Shown piece by piece: positions 34,501-44,190 of a stretch of DNA of 64,000 nucleotides; position 1 is the first letter of the stretch, and the number at the start of each line of letters is the position of its first letter. The translations under genes were made by a program, and so were the position numbers. This stretch comes from Ceratopteris richardii (lineage: Eukaryota > Streptophyta > Polypodiopsida > Polypodiales > Pteridaceae), in assembly GCA_020310875.1 (NCBI GenBank), contig CM035435.1, positions 67,423,997 to 67,487,996 on the forward strand, in the 5' to 3' direction. The notes under the pieces were generated by a model. That model saw only the letters and a program-made list of their open reading frames with translations. It did not search any database and was not told where the DNA came from.

Positions 34501-35271
34501 CAGTGGAAACAGCTCTGGAAACAAGAGACCAACCAGTGGATTAGGTTCGAAGACTTAGACCCAAGACATAGAGTTACCCTCGAGGAATGGATTCTTCTTC
34601 AAGGCAGATGTTTGGCGTGGGACCGCTCAACTTCTCGCCTTCTCTCCGGACAGGATCTTCCTTGCCTTGAGGGCCTCAAATGGAGCAATGGTAAGAGAAT
34701 ATTCAGAATACCCAACCTCAAAGAGAACTTAGATGTTCATCACACCCTCAACAAGAGGTGGTGTCTTTCTTGGACCAAACTTCGATGGGAACTAAAGTTC
34801 ATGTCTATTTGGCACCCCCTAATTGAGACCAAAAAGTCTGTTCTCATGTGGCAGATCTTGCATAAGGGAATTTGGTCCAATTCAAGGGCGAATAAAATAT
34901 GTGGTGTGCCACCATGGTGCAAACGTTGCCATCGATGCATCGAAGATTTAGCTCACCTATTCTTCAATTGCCCCAAGTCCCGTATTATCTGGCATCACGT
35001 GACACGGGTTTTGAGACTCACACACCAAATCAATTGGCAACAGGTGTTGTTGGGTGAGGCGGTCGGTTGTTCTTCGAGGCTGTGGAATGCCATCAGGGGT
35101 GAGACTCTTTGGAAGATTTGGAGGGAGCGATGTGCTATCAATTTTGACCAAACTCCTAAGGAATGGTCGATCGAGAAATCATTGCTTCTTCTAGTAAAAG
35201 AATCTCCCGAGATAAGAGATCTCCACCATTTAGACATCAGTGTATTTATCTCCTCGAAAACAACAAGTTGA
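31513..35271 (+). pseudogene. LINE ORF2: endonuclease, reverse transcriptase, zf-RVT
   Basis: One frame of about 1250 codons with four in-frame stops (TAG 32002, TAG 32350, TAA 33961, TAG 34420) and no frameshift. The APE-type endonuclease is at 31513-32250: TSLNIRGL, FLQEIKM, SLYAPNGE, LLCGDFNMV, SDHYPI. RT is at about 32850-33700: NGKSPGPDGLTNEFFKS, QKGFVKGRSI, KIDFDKAYDRLEWDFI, IRQGCPLAPLLFAIA; the catalytic box reads LFANDMNAFVH where FADD is expected. The zinc-binding domain zf-RVT is at about 34790-35000 (VLMWQILHKG, CKRCHRCIEDLAHLFFNC). It would nick DNA and prime cDNA synthesis. The start ATG is the A of the ORF1 stop (TAATG). Confidence 0.94.
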
Positions 35272-35469
35272 AACCCAAATGGGTCCCACATGAGGGTGAT
35301 GATAGATTTATCCACCTCATTTGTAATGCCCTCTAGCTTGCCACACTCGTCTCCTGCATTGTGGGATTTGGGGGGTCCCATGGGCACTAGTCCCACTCAA
35401 TTGTAACTTTTCTTCTTTACTTTAATTAAAGTCCGGGAGAATAGGCTAAGGCCGAACTTCCTTTTATTG
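35272..35469 (+). other. LINE 3' UTR and tail
   Basis: Shares CACTAGTCCC, AAGTCCGGGAGA and GCCGAACTTCCTT with the truncated LINE. The tail is a short TTTTATTGA rather than a long poly(A). Confidence 0.85.
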
Positions 35470-35484
35470 AAGAATGGTCAACTT
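35470..35484. repeat. TSD of full-length LINE, right
   Basis: AAGAATGGTCAACTT, identical to 29151-29165. Confidence 0.93.
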
Positions 35485-35544
35485 TGAGTGTACGTAAAGT
35501 GGTAAAAGAATGGCCTAAAACTAAACAAACTTCTAAAAAGGATG

Positions 35545-35670
35545 CGCAAAAGTGTTCTCATATGTAGGAGTCTATGACAAGTTAGAAGGAAGCGCATACC
35601 GACATTATATAACAATAGAAGATGGGTGGAGCATGGGACATTACTGCTCATTATCCTGTCTGCATGTAGA
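35545..35670 (-). repeat. third, diverged partial copy of the duplicated locus
   Basis: GACAAGTTAGAAGGAAG, then GACATTATATAACA...GGGTGGAGCATGGGACATTA parallels 36785-36855 and 37975-38055 (AAGTTAGAAGGAAGGGCCTG, GTGGGGCG, CGTGGGACATTAGCGC). Only about 125 bases are recognisable. Confidence 0.6.
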
Positions 35671-35974
35671 GTGGCTAGCGAGATATTAGAGACGCGTAAT
35701 AGTAACTTCAACTCCAGCTTTGAATCTCATGGCCAAAAGCATGACATGCAAATGTACCTTTTCAATGCTTAAGCAAAAGGGCTTTGCATAACGCACATAC
35801 AAGAAAATGCGAGGCCATTTCGAAGACAGTACATACTACTGCACACAAACATGTTGAGAATTCACATTAACTTTGTCATTTGAGTAATTTATTCCTTCAC
35901 ATATTGTCGAGTAAAACCAATTTTCAATAATATACAAAACCTAATGTTCAAGTGAAGCGCGTGATCCATTTACG

Positions 35975-36265
35975 ACTGATTTTCCATTTTTCGCCACTGC
36001 ATCACTCAAACCAACTGCAATATATTCTGCGTGTTCTCCATGAACTGTACTAGAGAAATGAACTTTGTTGCTGATCTGTTCATGTCGCAAATATTGACAG
36101 CATCACATTGAATCAATCTGATGACACCTTCCATTTCCCGCAACTACATCACTAAAATCAACTGCAATGTATTCTAGTTATTTCCCATGAACTGTAATGG
36201 AGGTGAACTTTGTTGTTGATCCATTCAAGTCACAAATATTGACAGCATTACAATGAATCAATCTG
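35975..36265 (-). repeat. 145-base tandem duplication
   Basis: Copy 1 (about 35975-36115) and copy 2 (about 36130-36265) share ACTGCATCACT/ACTACATCACT, CAACTGCAAT.TATTCT, CCATGAACTGTA, GACAGCAT.ACA.TGAATCA and ATCTGATG. In the minus sense copy 1 keeps a plausible protein end; copy 2 is frameshifted. Confidence 0.8.
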
Positions 36266-36544
36266 ATGTGACACCTTCACTAGACCTAAGAACAATGGAC
36301 ATTGAGTGTATGAAGTTTGTAGAAAATCCCTGACATGGACTACCTAAGGTTAACTGTGTTTGCAGTTCAAGGCATGCAATATTACCATCTGCAAAGTTGC
36401 CCTTCTGATGACCACTGGAAAATATCCATCTGCCATTCAATTGAAGTTCTATCCTCCCTCCCTTTGTAAATAAGCAGGCCACCGAGACTGAGTGTATGGT
36501 AACAGCTTTGCCCTTCCTTTCCAATGGCATAACATTAGCTTCTG

Positions 36545-36548
<4 letters not shown>

Positions 36549-36608
<60 letters not shown>
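36549..36608. repeat. (CT)n microsatellite in copy A
   Basis: About 30 CT units; on the minus strand it would encode Arg-Glu repeats if translated. Confidence 0.97.
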
Positions 36609-36609
<1 letters not shown>

Positions 36610-37541
36610 GGCATTCAGGAATTACACTATCCTCCTTCTGAAAACGGAGCGCCTTTGTGAGAAGACATCCGCAGACCGCAGGTACATACTGGAAATTTAT
36701 ACTGAGAAAGGCATAGCCTTGCAGCGAAGAGTCTGATATCATGACAGCTATGATGGCTGCAGCCTGCACTACTCATATGTACGAGTCTTAGAAAAGTTAG
36801 AAGGAAGGGCCTGCCGACAGAGAATGTGTGGGGCGCGGCCGCGTGGGACATTAGCGCTGAAAATCTCGCCTGCGAGAATTTCAAAGAAAAGTTCATGGCG
36901 GCGGCCCGATTATCTCATGAAGGAATTGGTGACGAAGAGCTGGAAAGCAGGATAGATAAATATGGGTAGCCAAGGATTTCTTTCCCAACTATTCCGCCTG
37001 AACAGAATGCCGACATCTAATAGCTTTTGGTTTGGCGGGCACGCTTCCAGCCTGGAGGTCGGCAAGTCATCCTTGACTTCACACAGCCACCTAAGCCCTC
37101 TCTCGATCTGTTCGCCGCTTCAAGGGAGACGCCTGGAGAGCCGAACTAGGTAACCCGCGGGCCGCGGTTGAAGTCGGGATGATTAAGAGAGATAGTACTC
37201 TTCAGCCTGACCTGCGTCAGAGAAGGCCGCAACGGCTGCGAACAGGAAATTGCAAAACGCAAGCGAGAAGGAAGACTCCAGAGCACTGTAATCTGTATCT
37301 TCGAGCAAACTCCAGAGCGCTGTAATCTCTATATTCCGGCCTCCAGCTTGCTCAGAGAGACGTCAGACCTCACAAAATCCAAAACCTTTTTGAAGAACTA
37401 TCCAATGAGCTTTTGGAAGTAGAAAGGCCCACATCCTATTGGTTGAGACCAGGCGGGGACAGCCAATGAAACGCCTGTATTACGATACTCAAGTGGCAGC
37501 CAATAAGATGACCGTGTCATCTTGAAATACTGAGTCCATCG

Positions 37542-37707
37542 TCAGCAAACGCATTTGCATTTGCCCTTCTGATGACTGCTGGAACATATGCACATGCCAT
37601 TCAATTGAAGTACTATCCTCCATGACTTGGTAAATAAGCAGGCCACCGAGACTGAATGTATTGTAAAAACTTTGTCCTTCCTTTCCAATGGCATGACATT
37701 AGCTTCT

Positions 37708-37788
<81 letters not shown>

Positions 37789-37901
37789 AAGCATTCAGGA
37801 ATTACACTATCCCCCTTCTGAAAACGGAGCGCCTTTGTGAGAAGACATCCGCAGGTGCATACTGAAAATGCATAGTGAGAAAGGGATAGTCTTGCAGCCA
37901 A
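37542..37901 (-). CDS. 119-codon open frame of copy B, with (Arg-Glu)n
   Basis: One open minus-strand frame covers CTCGCLLTKALRFQKGDSV, IPECFVCVCV, an (RE) run encoded by the microsatellite, then TEANVMPLERKDKVFTIHSV and ACLFTK..RIVLQLNG. The same two blocks are conserved in copy A, where the repeat puts them in different frames. The frame ends abruptly (KCKCVC) where the copy B sequence meets the start of copy A, so the product would be truncated. It may be a piece of a longer protein whose 3' part is only in copy A. Function unknown. Confidence 0.4.
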
Positions 37902-38770
37902 GAGTCTAGTATTCTGGGAACTATCTTGGCTGCTGTTAATGATGGTTAAGAAACGCGAGTTTTCATGTTAAGGAGTCTTAGACAAGTTAGAAGGAAGGGC
38001 CTGCCGACATGATGAAGTAACAGAGAACGGGTGGGGCGTGACCGCGTGGGACATTAGCGCTTAAAATCTCGTCTACGAGAATGTCAAAGAAATACTGATA
38101 GCGGCGGCCCGATTATCTCGTGAAGAAACTGGTGACGGAGAGCTGGAAAGCGGGATAGGTGAATATGGGTAGCCAAGGATTTCTAGCCCAACTGTTCCCC
38201 TGAACAGAATGCCGACCTCTAATAGCTTTCGGTTTGACGGGCACGCTCCCAGCGTGGAGGTCGGCAAGTCATCCTTGGCTGCACACAGCCACCTACGCCC
38301 TCTCTCGAGCTGTTCGCCGCTTGAAAGGAGACGCTTGGAGACCCAAACAAGGTGAACCGTGGTTGGAGGCAGGAAGAGTAAGAGAGATAACACTCCGACT
38401 CTCCGAGTAAGAGAGATAACACTCCTCAACCTGTACCTGCGTCAAGGAAGGCCGCAACGGCTGCGAACAGGAAATTACGATTCTTGCGACTGCATTTAGG
38501 ATCGTAGGGGAGAAGGAAAGGATCCAGACTCCGGCGGCCTATAACCTGTTTTAAGGACATGGAGAGAACGTCAGACCTGACAAAATCCAAAGCTTTTGAA
38601 AGGGCCATCCAATCAGCTTTTGGAAACAGATAGCCCTAGATGCTATTGGTCGAGACCACGCGGGGACTAGCCAATGAATTGCGGGTATTCGGATATTTAA
38701 GTCGGAGCCAATAAGATGAGAGCTTCACTAGGCATTTGAATCTATTCGCCAGCGCACACATTTGCATTTA
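37561..38770 (-). repeat. tandem duplicate, copy B of the gene-like locus
   Basis: Aligns with about 36400-37560 in the same order: CCCTTCTGATGAC start, ACCGAGACTGA, CT repeat, GCATTCAGGAATTACACTAT, GAAGGAAGGGCCTGCCGACA, CGCGTGGGACATTAGCGCT, AGCCAAGGATTTCT, GTCGGCAAGTCATCCTTG, then the CCAAT-rich end and CACATTTGCATTT. The leader ATG of copy A is not conserved (the site reads ATC in the minus sense). Divergence is moderate with several indels. Confidence 0.85.
37712..37788. repeat. (CT)n(CA)n microsatellite in copy B
   Basis: About 27 CT units followed by about 10 CA units, at the place of the CT repeat in copy A. Confidence 0.97.
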
Positions 38771-40082
38771 TGAGTTTTGCTTGAGTTGGGGAAGATGCAC
38801 ACTGAAATTGAAGAATCTTCTTTATTATCAATGGCTATTTGTTATGTCAAGACATGTAATTTTAGAAAGTTTATGTCTCACTATGAGGCTCTCATTCATG
38901 GGTGAAGAAGAAACTTTGATAGGGGTAGCACATGGATATGTTTTCGGGTGGCCGGAGATCACTTTTTGGATCACTTGAAAAGTGTTTCAAAAGCACATGG
39001 ATGTCCGGTGGCTGGATTTTGGGTGGTCTGAGATGGACTTTGGGTGACCAGATTTAGGTGCACATGAAGATCCAGTGGTCAGATTTGAAGTGGCTGAAGA
39101 AATGAACCTTGTGTCATTGGAATTACATGCACATAAAGGTTCGATGGTGATTTTTTGGGTGATCCAAGATGGACTTTAGGTCAGCTCATTTAGGTGCACA
39201 TGGAGGTCTCGTAATCATTTTTTTACAATTGATGGCTATAGAAAGAATTGCTTGTGTCTCAAGGATCGTATGTATTTAATGGTACCAATCTACTTCTGCA
39301 AGTAGTTGTTCTATACAATATGGCTTGTATTGTTCGACCATAGTTTGTGCCTTTATTTGGGTATTGGAATTTGGTTTCATGATTGCTTGGCTGAAAGAGG
39401 ACCCCAAATACTTTTTTGCTATTGATTGCAATTAAGATCCCTCTTGATTTATGGGGATAGTTTAATTCTTGTGATGTTTTAGCTTGGGTGAAACCAAGGA
39501 GAAAATGAAGTTCATGATTAGTTAGCAATGTGTATTGGTGTGTAGCTTTTAAAGAAGATGGCATTGGAATAGTATATCAAGAAGAAATGAAATAAGGAAC
39601 TATACTTTACATTACTTCTGATGGTTTTATACTACAAACGTGTTTTTTTCTACAAACGTGTTGGTTTTATAGTACAAACGTGTTTTTTTCTACAAACGTG
39701 TTTTTTGCTAGACGTAAGTTGTTGTAATTGCTCCACAGATATTTTAGCAATTAGCATTGGTTGCTATATTATATGTTGTGCCTGATTATTTCACACTAAG
39801 TGTTTACTTCTAATCTTCGATACTTATAATGCAAAGTTCGGAGAGGTTTGTTCTTAGTAAGGTAAGAGGAAAATGTTAATAATCTTTTCTGAACCGTACC
39901 ATTGGTTGTCTTCGTAAAAGTGACAAAACTTTGCAAACAATCTGTAACGTATGTTGCATTAAAAAAGTTAAGTTTGGCCGTTGACTCTTTGAAATATTTA
40001 AAAAAATGCTATAAACCTATTTTGGGTGACCCAAATGGACTTGTGCTAATGGGCATCAGTCTATTGGCATTTGGATTTCAGG
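38771..40082. other. no recognised gene; short local repeats
   Basis: 38985-39215 has two loose copies of a block with GGTGG/TGGTG, GATGGACTTT.GGT and TTTAGGTGCACATG. 39632-39712 has four ACAAACGTGT words in T-rich DNA. No coding or element structure is seen. Confidence 0.5.
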
Positions 40083-41190
40083 TCACCCAAAAAGAGTTAA
40101 ATTTCCCCAAAGTACGATGAGGATGCCTTCCATTCCACTACGAGATATATGCTCCAAACGACCATGCCAAATACAAGTCATAAGTTGTTCAGTAACAGCT
40201 AACAAGTATTCTTTTTGTGATACAAATAAAGTATAAAGTAAGCCAACTTTGCTTCCTTTTGCAATAACCATATTGCCTTTTGATATGCGAAAGGAGTGAG
40301 CATAGAAGACCACCTTGTAACCAAGGTCATCAAGTTGACCAACTAACATCAAACTGCATGACAACTGAGGTACATGGTGTACATTATGCATTATAAATTT
40401 TAAAACATCAATGAATTGCACAACCACATCTCAAATCTCGACACATCGCACTGGTAAGAATCACCAAGTCTCATGATACCAAGAGACTTTGCTGCATAAT
40501 TAGAGAACCATTCTCTATGTGGTGTCACATGGAAAGAAGCACCAGAATCTAGTAGCCAGGTGTGGGAAAGAGAATCAACCATAAGAGCCTCAGGTGGCAC
40601 AGTATTATCAAGTGTAAACACATCAACATCATCAAAAGTAGCATTAATTTCTTCAATCTTCACAGTCGAGGTGGATGGTGCATGTAACTATTTAACATGC
40701 CCATCAACATTCTGTCCTTTACCTTTAGCATTCTTTAATGCATAACAGTCTTTCTTCATGTGTACTTTCTTATGACAATAATGGCATTCAATATCCCTCT
40801 TCCTTGATTTACTTCTACTCTTATTCTGTTGACCATTCTTTTCCTTGTTCTTGCTCCTGCCACGGTGTTGATTCTTTCCTTGATAAGAATCACGAACATT
40901 ATATGCATCTCCACTCTAAGTGCCAACCATAGACTTTCTACGAATCTCCTCACTCAAGAGTGCTCCACATATGTTATCATAGACGAGTTTACTACTAGGT
41001 GCACTATTGCTAATAGCTGTGCAAAATGTATCCCATGATGATGGCAAGGTGCATAACAACAATATTGCTTTCATTTCATTATCCATATCCATTTTTTGAG
41101 CCTGTAACTGAGAGAATATAGCACTCAAACTCATTTAGATGAGCATCAACATTATCTGTGTCAATCCTGTGTGAAGAGAACTATGTGCGA
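40083..41190 (-). pseudogene. copia gag-protease-pre-integrase remnant (element E)
   Basis: A different copia family from A-D. Minus strand, right to left: capsid end KAILLLCTLPSSWDTFCTAI (about 41000-41090), Lys/Arg-rich linker, zinc knuckle CHYCHKKVHMKKDCY (about 40748-40792), protease WLLDSGASFHVTP with intact DSG (about 40520-40560), VHHVPQLSCSLMLVGQLDD, then a pre-integrase piece (MTCIWHGRLEHIS). Stops and shifts break it. RT and LTRs are absent. Confidence 0.87.
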
Positions 41191-41335
41191 AAGTACTCCA
41201 AAATGGCTCCAAAAGACACCCCAAAAATGCTTCAAAAATAGGCTTTGAAAGCAAAGAATGAAGCTTTGAGGGACCAAAACATGTTCAAGGTAGTGTCAAC
41301 CTTAGTCTTTCCCCTTCGTTAGACACCACAAGAGT
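41191..41335. other. junction between copia E and gypsy-1
   Basis: A short stretch with a last trace of the copia gag (about 41150-41215). The left boundary of the gypsy LTR is placed near 41336 by the first TG before the pol III-like motif and is uncertain. Confidence 0.35.
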
Positions 41336-41422
41336 GTAGCTTAGTGGCAAGAGATTGCCATGGTTAAGCGAGCTCGGGGGGGAACAATATTGGGATGGAT
41401 GACCTCTTGAGAAGTACCGGGA
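41336..41422 (+). ncRNA. 5S-rRNA-like segment with tRNA box-A-like start
   Basis: 41363-41422 aligns without gaps to the second half of plant 5S rRNA from memory: GTTAAGCG.GCT.GGG, then GGATGG.TGACCTC.TG.GAAGT, about three quarters of bases alike. These cover the internal control region (box A, IE and box C) used by TFIIIA/TFIIIC. Just upstream, 41337-41354 reads GTAGCTTAGTGGCAAGAG, very like a tRNA box A. Cassandra TRIM elements carry 5S sequence in their LTRs; here the segment lies just before a gypsy gag-pol element. Confidence 0.65.
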
Positions 41423-41996
41423 ACCTCTATATTCCTTGATTGTTGAGGTCCTCCCTCACAGCTGTGAGCCGCCGGATTGTAATATGGAATGTAATATGAA
41501 ACCCTGAGAAGTCGCACACATACCGAAAGGGCGTAGCGCATTAGTTGTAACCTTTGGATTATTAAAGGAAGCATACGTGAAACAGAAGGTGTGTCGCCGG
41601 ACTGTGAGTCTGGGTGAATGCCTGAAGTGGAGCGAAACGTATATTCCTCATATTCTGAGTAATGTTATCTATCTTTCTGCTAATTAAGTTCGGTGGTTAA
41701 TTTAAGTCGTTGATGAAGTATTAAGTGATCGACATTGGTGAATTGACAAAGCGCGCATAGGTGTATTGCGATGAAGATCCTTGTACTGTGCAGTTAAGTA
41801 TTGTGTATTGAAGAATGTGGTGATACGCAACAGATAGTTGTTGAAGAATAATATAATTCAATGTACTAAGTCTGTGAAGTAGTATATACCTGAATCTGTA
41901 TAAGTGGGAAAATACAAACAGGGTCTCTGTTTTACAGACCCCTAACCATCCCAAGAACCCAGAATTTGACAATAGATTAAACAATAAAGTTTAACA
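41336..41996 (+). repeat. putative 5' LTR of gypsy-1
   Basis: The right end is well placed (TTAACA, one base before the PBS); the left end is a guess (TGTAGCTTAG). It contains the 5S-like segment. With no second LTR in the window the length cannot be confirmed. Confidence 0.5.
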
Positions 41997-41997
41997 C

Positions 41998-42014
41998 TGG
42001 CACCGTCTGTGGGA
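41998..42014 (+). promoter_or_regulatory. primer-binding site of gypsy-1
   Basis: TGGCACCGTCTGTGGGA, close to the TGGCGCCGTCTGTGGG type common in plant Ty3/gypsy elements. One base separates it from the LTR end. Confidence 0.75.
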
Positions 42015-42239
42015 AATGGAGTAGAAAGTTGAAGAAGAAGGTTAAGTCTCAAAGAAGAATCCTTTGATATATGCCGATAACATGTTCTGGTGAATCTTAT
42101 CCCAAATATCGAAGTGACCCACATCCCTAGGTAGTTCCGAATCTATTAGGGTCATCCTGTGGTGGTAAAAGTGAAGAACACTTAAGTTAAGTCGCAAAAG
42201 GTTCAATTCAACAAGCGAGTGGCAATTTCGGTGGCAGTT

Positions 42240-42480
42240 CGGTGCTGTGTAGAAGCAGTTCGGTAGAATGCGGTGATAATCCGGTGTGTTCCGGTGATAG
42301 TCCACTACATTCTGAAGACAATACGTTAGTTCCTAGTGGTATTTCAGCATTGTCAGGCAACAATTGAGCATTGTCTAGAGACAATTCGGTGATTTTCGAT
42401 GATAGTTCGGTATTGTCTAGTGACAATTCAGTGCTCTCTGGTGACAATTCAGTGCGTTTTGGTGATACTGCGGTTCTGTT
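42240..42480 (+). repeat. 21-base (7-codon) repeats in gypsy-1 gag
   Basis: GGTGACAATTCAGTG / GGTGATAGTCC.. units about 21 bases apart, clearest at 42380-42470. The period keeps the reading frame. Confidence 0.75.
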
Positions 42481-42682
42481 CGGAAGGAATTTACTGCATT
42501 CACTATTTTTAGGTGCAAGTCTAGCCAATTTTGATACTAAGGTTGAGAAAGGGCTGCTCAATGTTGAGCTAAACAATTGGCTCAGAGATATTTTTGGATC
42601 GAAAAATTGGCAAAGTGACCATACGGTCCAGGGACATCAAGAATTCCATCCCCAAAGTTCAGGCAACATGAGTAGTTCCCAT

Positions 42683-42710
42683 CAACAACAGCAACAGTAG
42701 CAGCAGCAGC

Positions 42711-42756
<46 letters not shown>

Positions 42757-42768
42757 GCAACAACAACA
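42683..42768 (+). repeat. (CAA/CAG)n tract
   Basis: Mostly CAA with some CAG, encoding poly-Gln in the gag frame. Confidence 0.95.
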
Positions 42769-43777
42769 CCACCAACAGATTGTTCCACTGCGTCCAGTGC
42801 CAGCCAGAGTCACGTATACAAAATTTGGAGGTTTTTCGGGAGATGATCCCGACGCGCATGTGCGGACATTTGAAATTAATTATGCAGTTTTGAATTACCC
42901 AGCAGACCTTGCTTATAAAGCCATCGTGTTTTCAGTCAACCTTGGTCAATGAAGTTGCTCGCTGGTGTAACTGAGTATGACTTGAATCATTTCCGACAGT
43001 ATGATGATGTGAAGGATGCATTTCTGCAAAGATTATGATTAAAGAAAAACCTAGTAGAAATTTTTTATTATCTGCAGAATAACAGGCAGAAGCCACACCA
43101 GAATGTCCAAGACTATGCCACTCTATTTCGGACTCATTTATGGCAGTTGCCGCCAGCGCATGCCAACTTACCGAACCACATCATCACTCAATGGTTTATA
43201 AACGGACAAAAAATTAAAAGAGATCATGATCATACGATGTGTGGGGGGAATGACGTTGGATGCTGTAATTGCAATGGCCCTACAGCTAGAAAATAAAGTG
43301 GGTGGATTCACTAAAGATCTAGAGTGGTTGAAGGCGTCTAGGCATTCCAACCAGGACCCTATGAAACAAATTTACTATACCAAATGTAAAAACACAGGAC
43401 ACACTAGCTAAGCATGCGCTCTGAATCAGATGTACTATGCTATTTGCCACACCGCGGACCACACTACGGAGACTTGCCCTTATAACGCAAAGGTACAAGG
43501 TAGAGCGGCTGTTAATGCCATTATTCAGGAACAAGGGCAACCGGCCAGTCATTATGTATCACCACAGATGAGGAATATTCCTTACCAAGGATACAAGAAT
43601 TATAGAGGAGCACGGCCAACTAACTTTGGACAAACTCGGTGGAATGCGGGTCCATCAAGTGAAGGTGCACCTCCTCCACCACCTAAATGCCATTTTTGTT
43701 GTCAAATAGGGCATATACGTAGGTACTGTAAAGATGCGCTGAGTACGATAAAAAGAAAAAGGAACGACAACACGTGA

Positions 43778-44190
43778 TGGTGAACATGGTGTACATTTCA
43801 GCAGTCGACACTCAAACAGCAGCAGTGCAAACACGCTCAGGAAAGCAATTACAGCCAGCTGTAGAGATTTTTGAACCTGGAATTAGTGAACAACAGAAGG
43901 TGTTTATTAAAGCAAGTAAGTGGGAAACCAAGGCGCAAACTATTTTTCTTGATCCAGTTCCAGTGACACAACAGAGTATACCGTAGGCAATACCGGAAGG
44001 AAGAAATCGGCCCCAAGCACTACCGGAGTCTCCACCGGACACCGTACTGAAAACAGTAGAATCTGATCCGATATGGGATGTCTTATCCAAGGCGTCCATT
44101 ACAATGCCGTTGGGACAACTATTGTCTTTGGTTCCTGGCGTGCGTTAACAGTTCCAACAACAGATTAGTTCAGAACCTTCATGTGCTCGT
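43778..44190 (+). other. gypsy-1 gag-to-protease linker, degraded
   Basis: Contains a Gln-rich frame (43774-43986: TQTAAVQTRSGKQLQPAVEI) and Pro-rich stretch. TRSGK is a common marker just upstream of plant gypsy proteases. A stop lies near 43984. Confidence 0.6.

Larger units (their letters stand above)
29166..35469 (+). mobile_element. full-length plant L1-type LINE
   Basis: 6304 bases between perfect 15-base TSDs: 5' UTR (29166-30166), ORF1, ORF2 overlapping by one base, and a 3' UTR that ends TTCCTTTTATTGA. It is the same family as the truncated copy at 12705-13284. Short direct repeats and no LTRs are typical of non-LTR elements. ORF2 has four stops and a catalytic change, so the copy is inactive, but its TSD is perfect and no frameshift was found, suggesting recent insertion. 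Confidence 0.95.
35490..37560 (-). pseudogene. gene-like locus, copy A, unknown product
   Basis: GC-richer minus-strand DNA. From right to left it has a promoter-like part with CCAAT boxes (about 37430-37500, for example ATTGGCTG and ATTGGTTG in minus or plus sense). Then an ATG in good context (GCCGCCATGAAC, 36896) opens 89 codons rich in Ser, Ala, His and Arg, like an organelle-targeting leader (MNFSLKFSQARFSALMSHAA). A second block, CGCLLTKALRFQK.DSVIPEC, runs into a GA repeat (36549-36608). After it comes EANVMPLERKGKAVTIHSV, ACLFTKGGRIELQLNG, to a stop near 36258. Farther left, 35975-36265 is a 145-base tandem duplication with EYIAVGLSDAVAKNGKS in one copy. I do not recognise the protein; exon limits are unknown. 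Whether it is expressed is open. Confidence 0.45.
42200..43777 (+). pseudogene. gypsy-1 gag with heptad repeats and poly-Gln
   Basis: The N-terminal part (about 42230-42480) has imperfect 7-residue repeats (DNSVLSG type). A Ser/Gln-rich stretch and about 28 Gln codons follow (42683-42768), interrupted by one TAG near 42698. The capsid then begins: RVTYTKFGGFSGDDPDAHVR, with frameshifts to about 43210, then DAVIAMALQLENKVGG. The C-terminal part (43430-43777) has CHTADHTTETCP and a full CCHC knuckle, CHFCCQIGHIRRYC. Gag would form the particle. Several stops and shifts break it. Confidence 0.85.

Noticed and set aside
30961..35396. Minus-strand frames opposite LINE ORF1 and ORF2
   Set aside because: Shadows of the plus-strand LINE coding frames.
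38073..38429. 118-codon frame with a hydrophobic start in copy B
   Set aside because: The frame is not conserved in copy A, where the same DNA has stops; more likely leader DNA.
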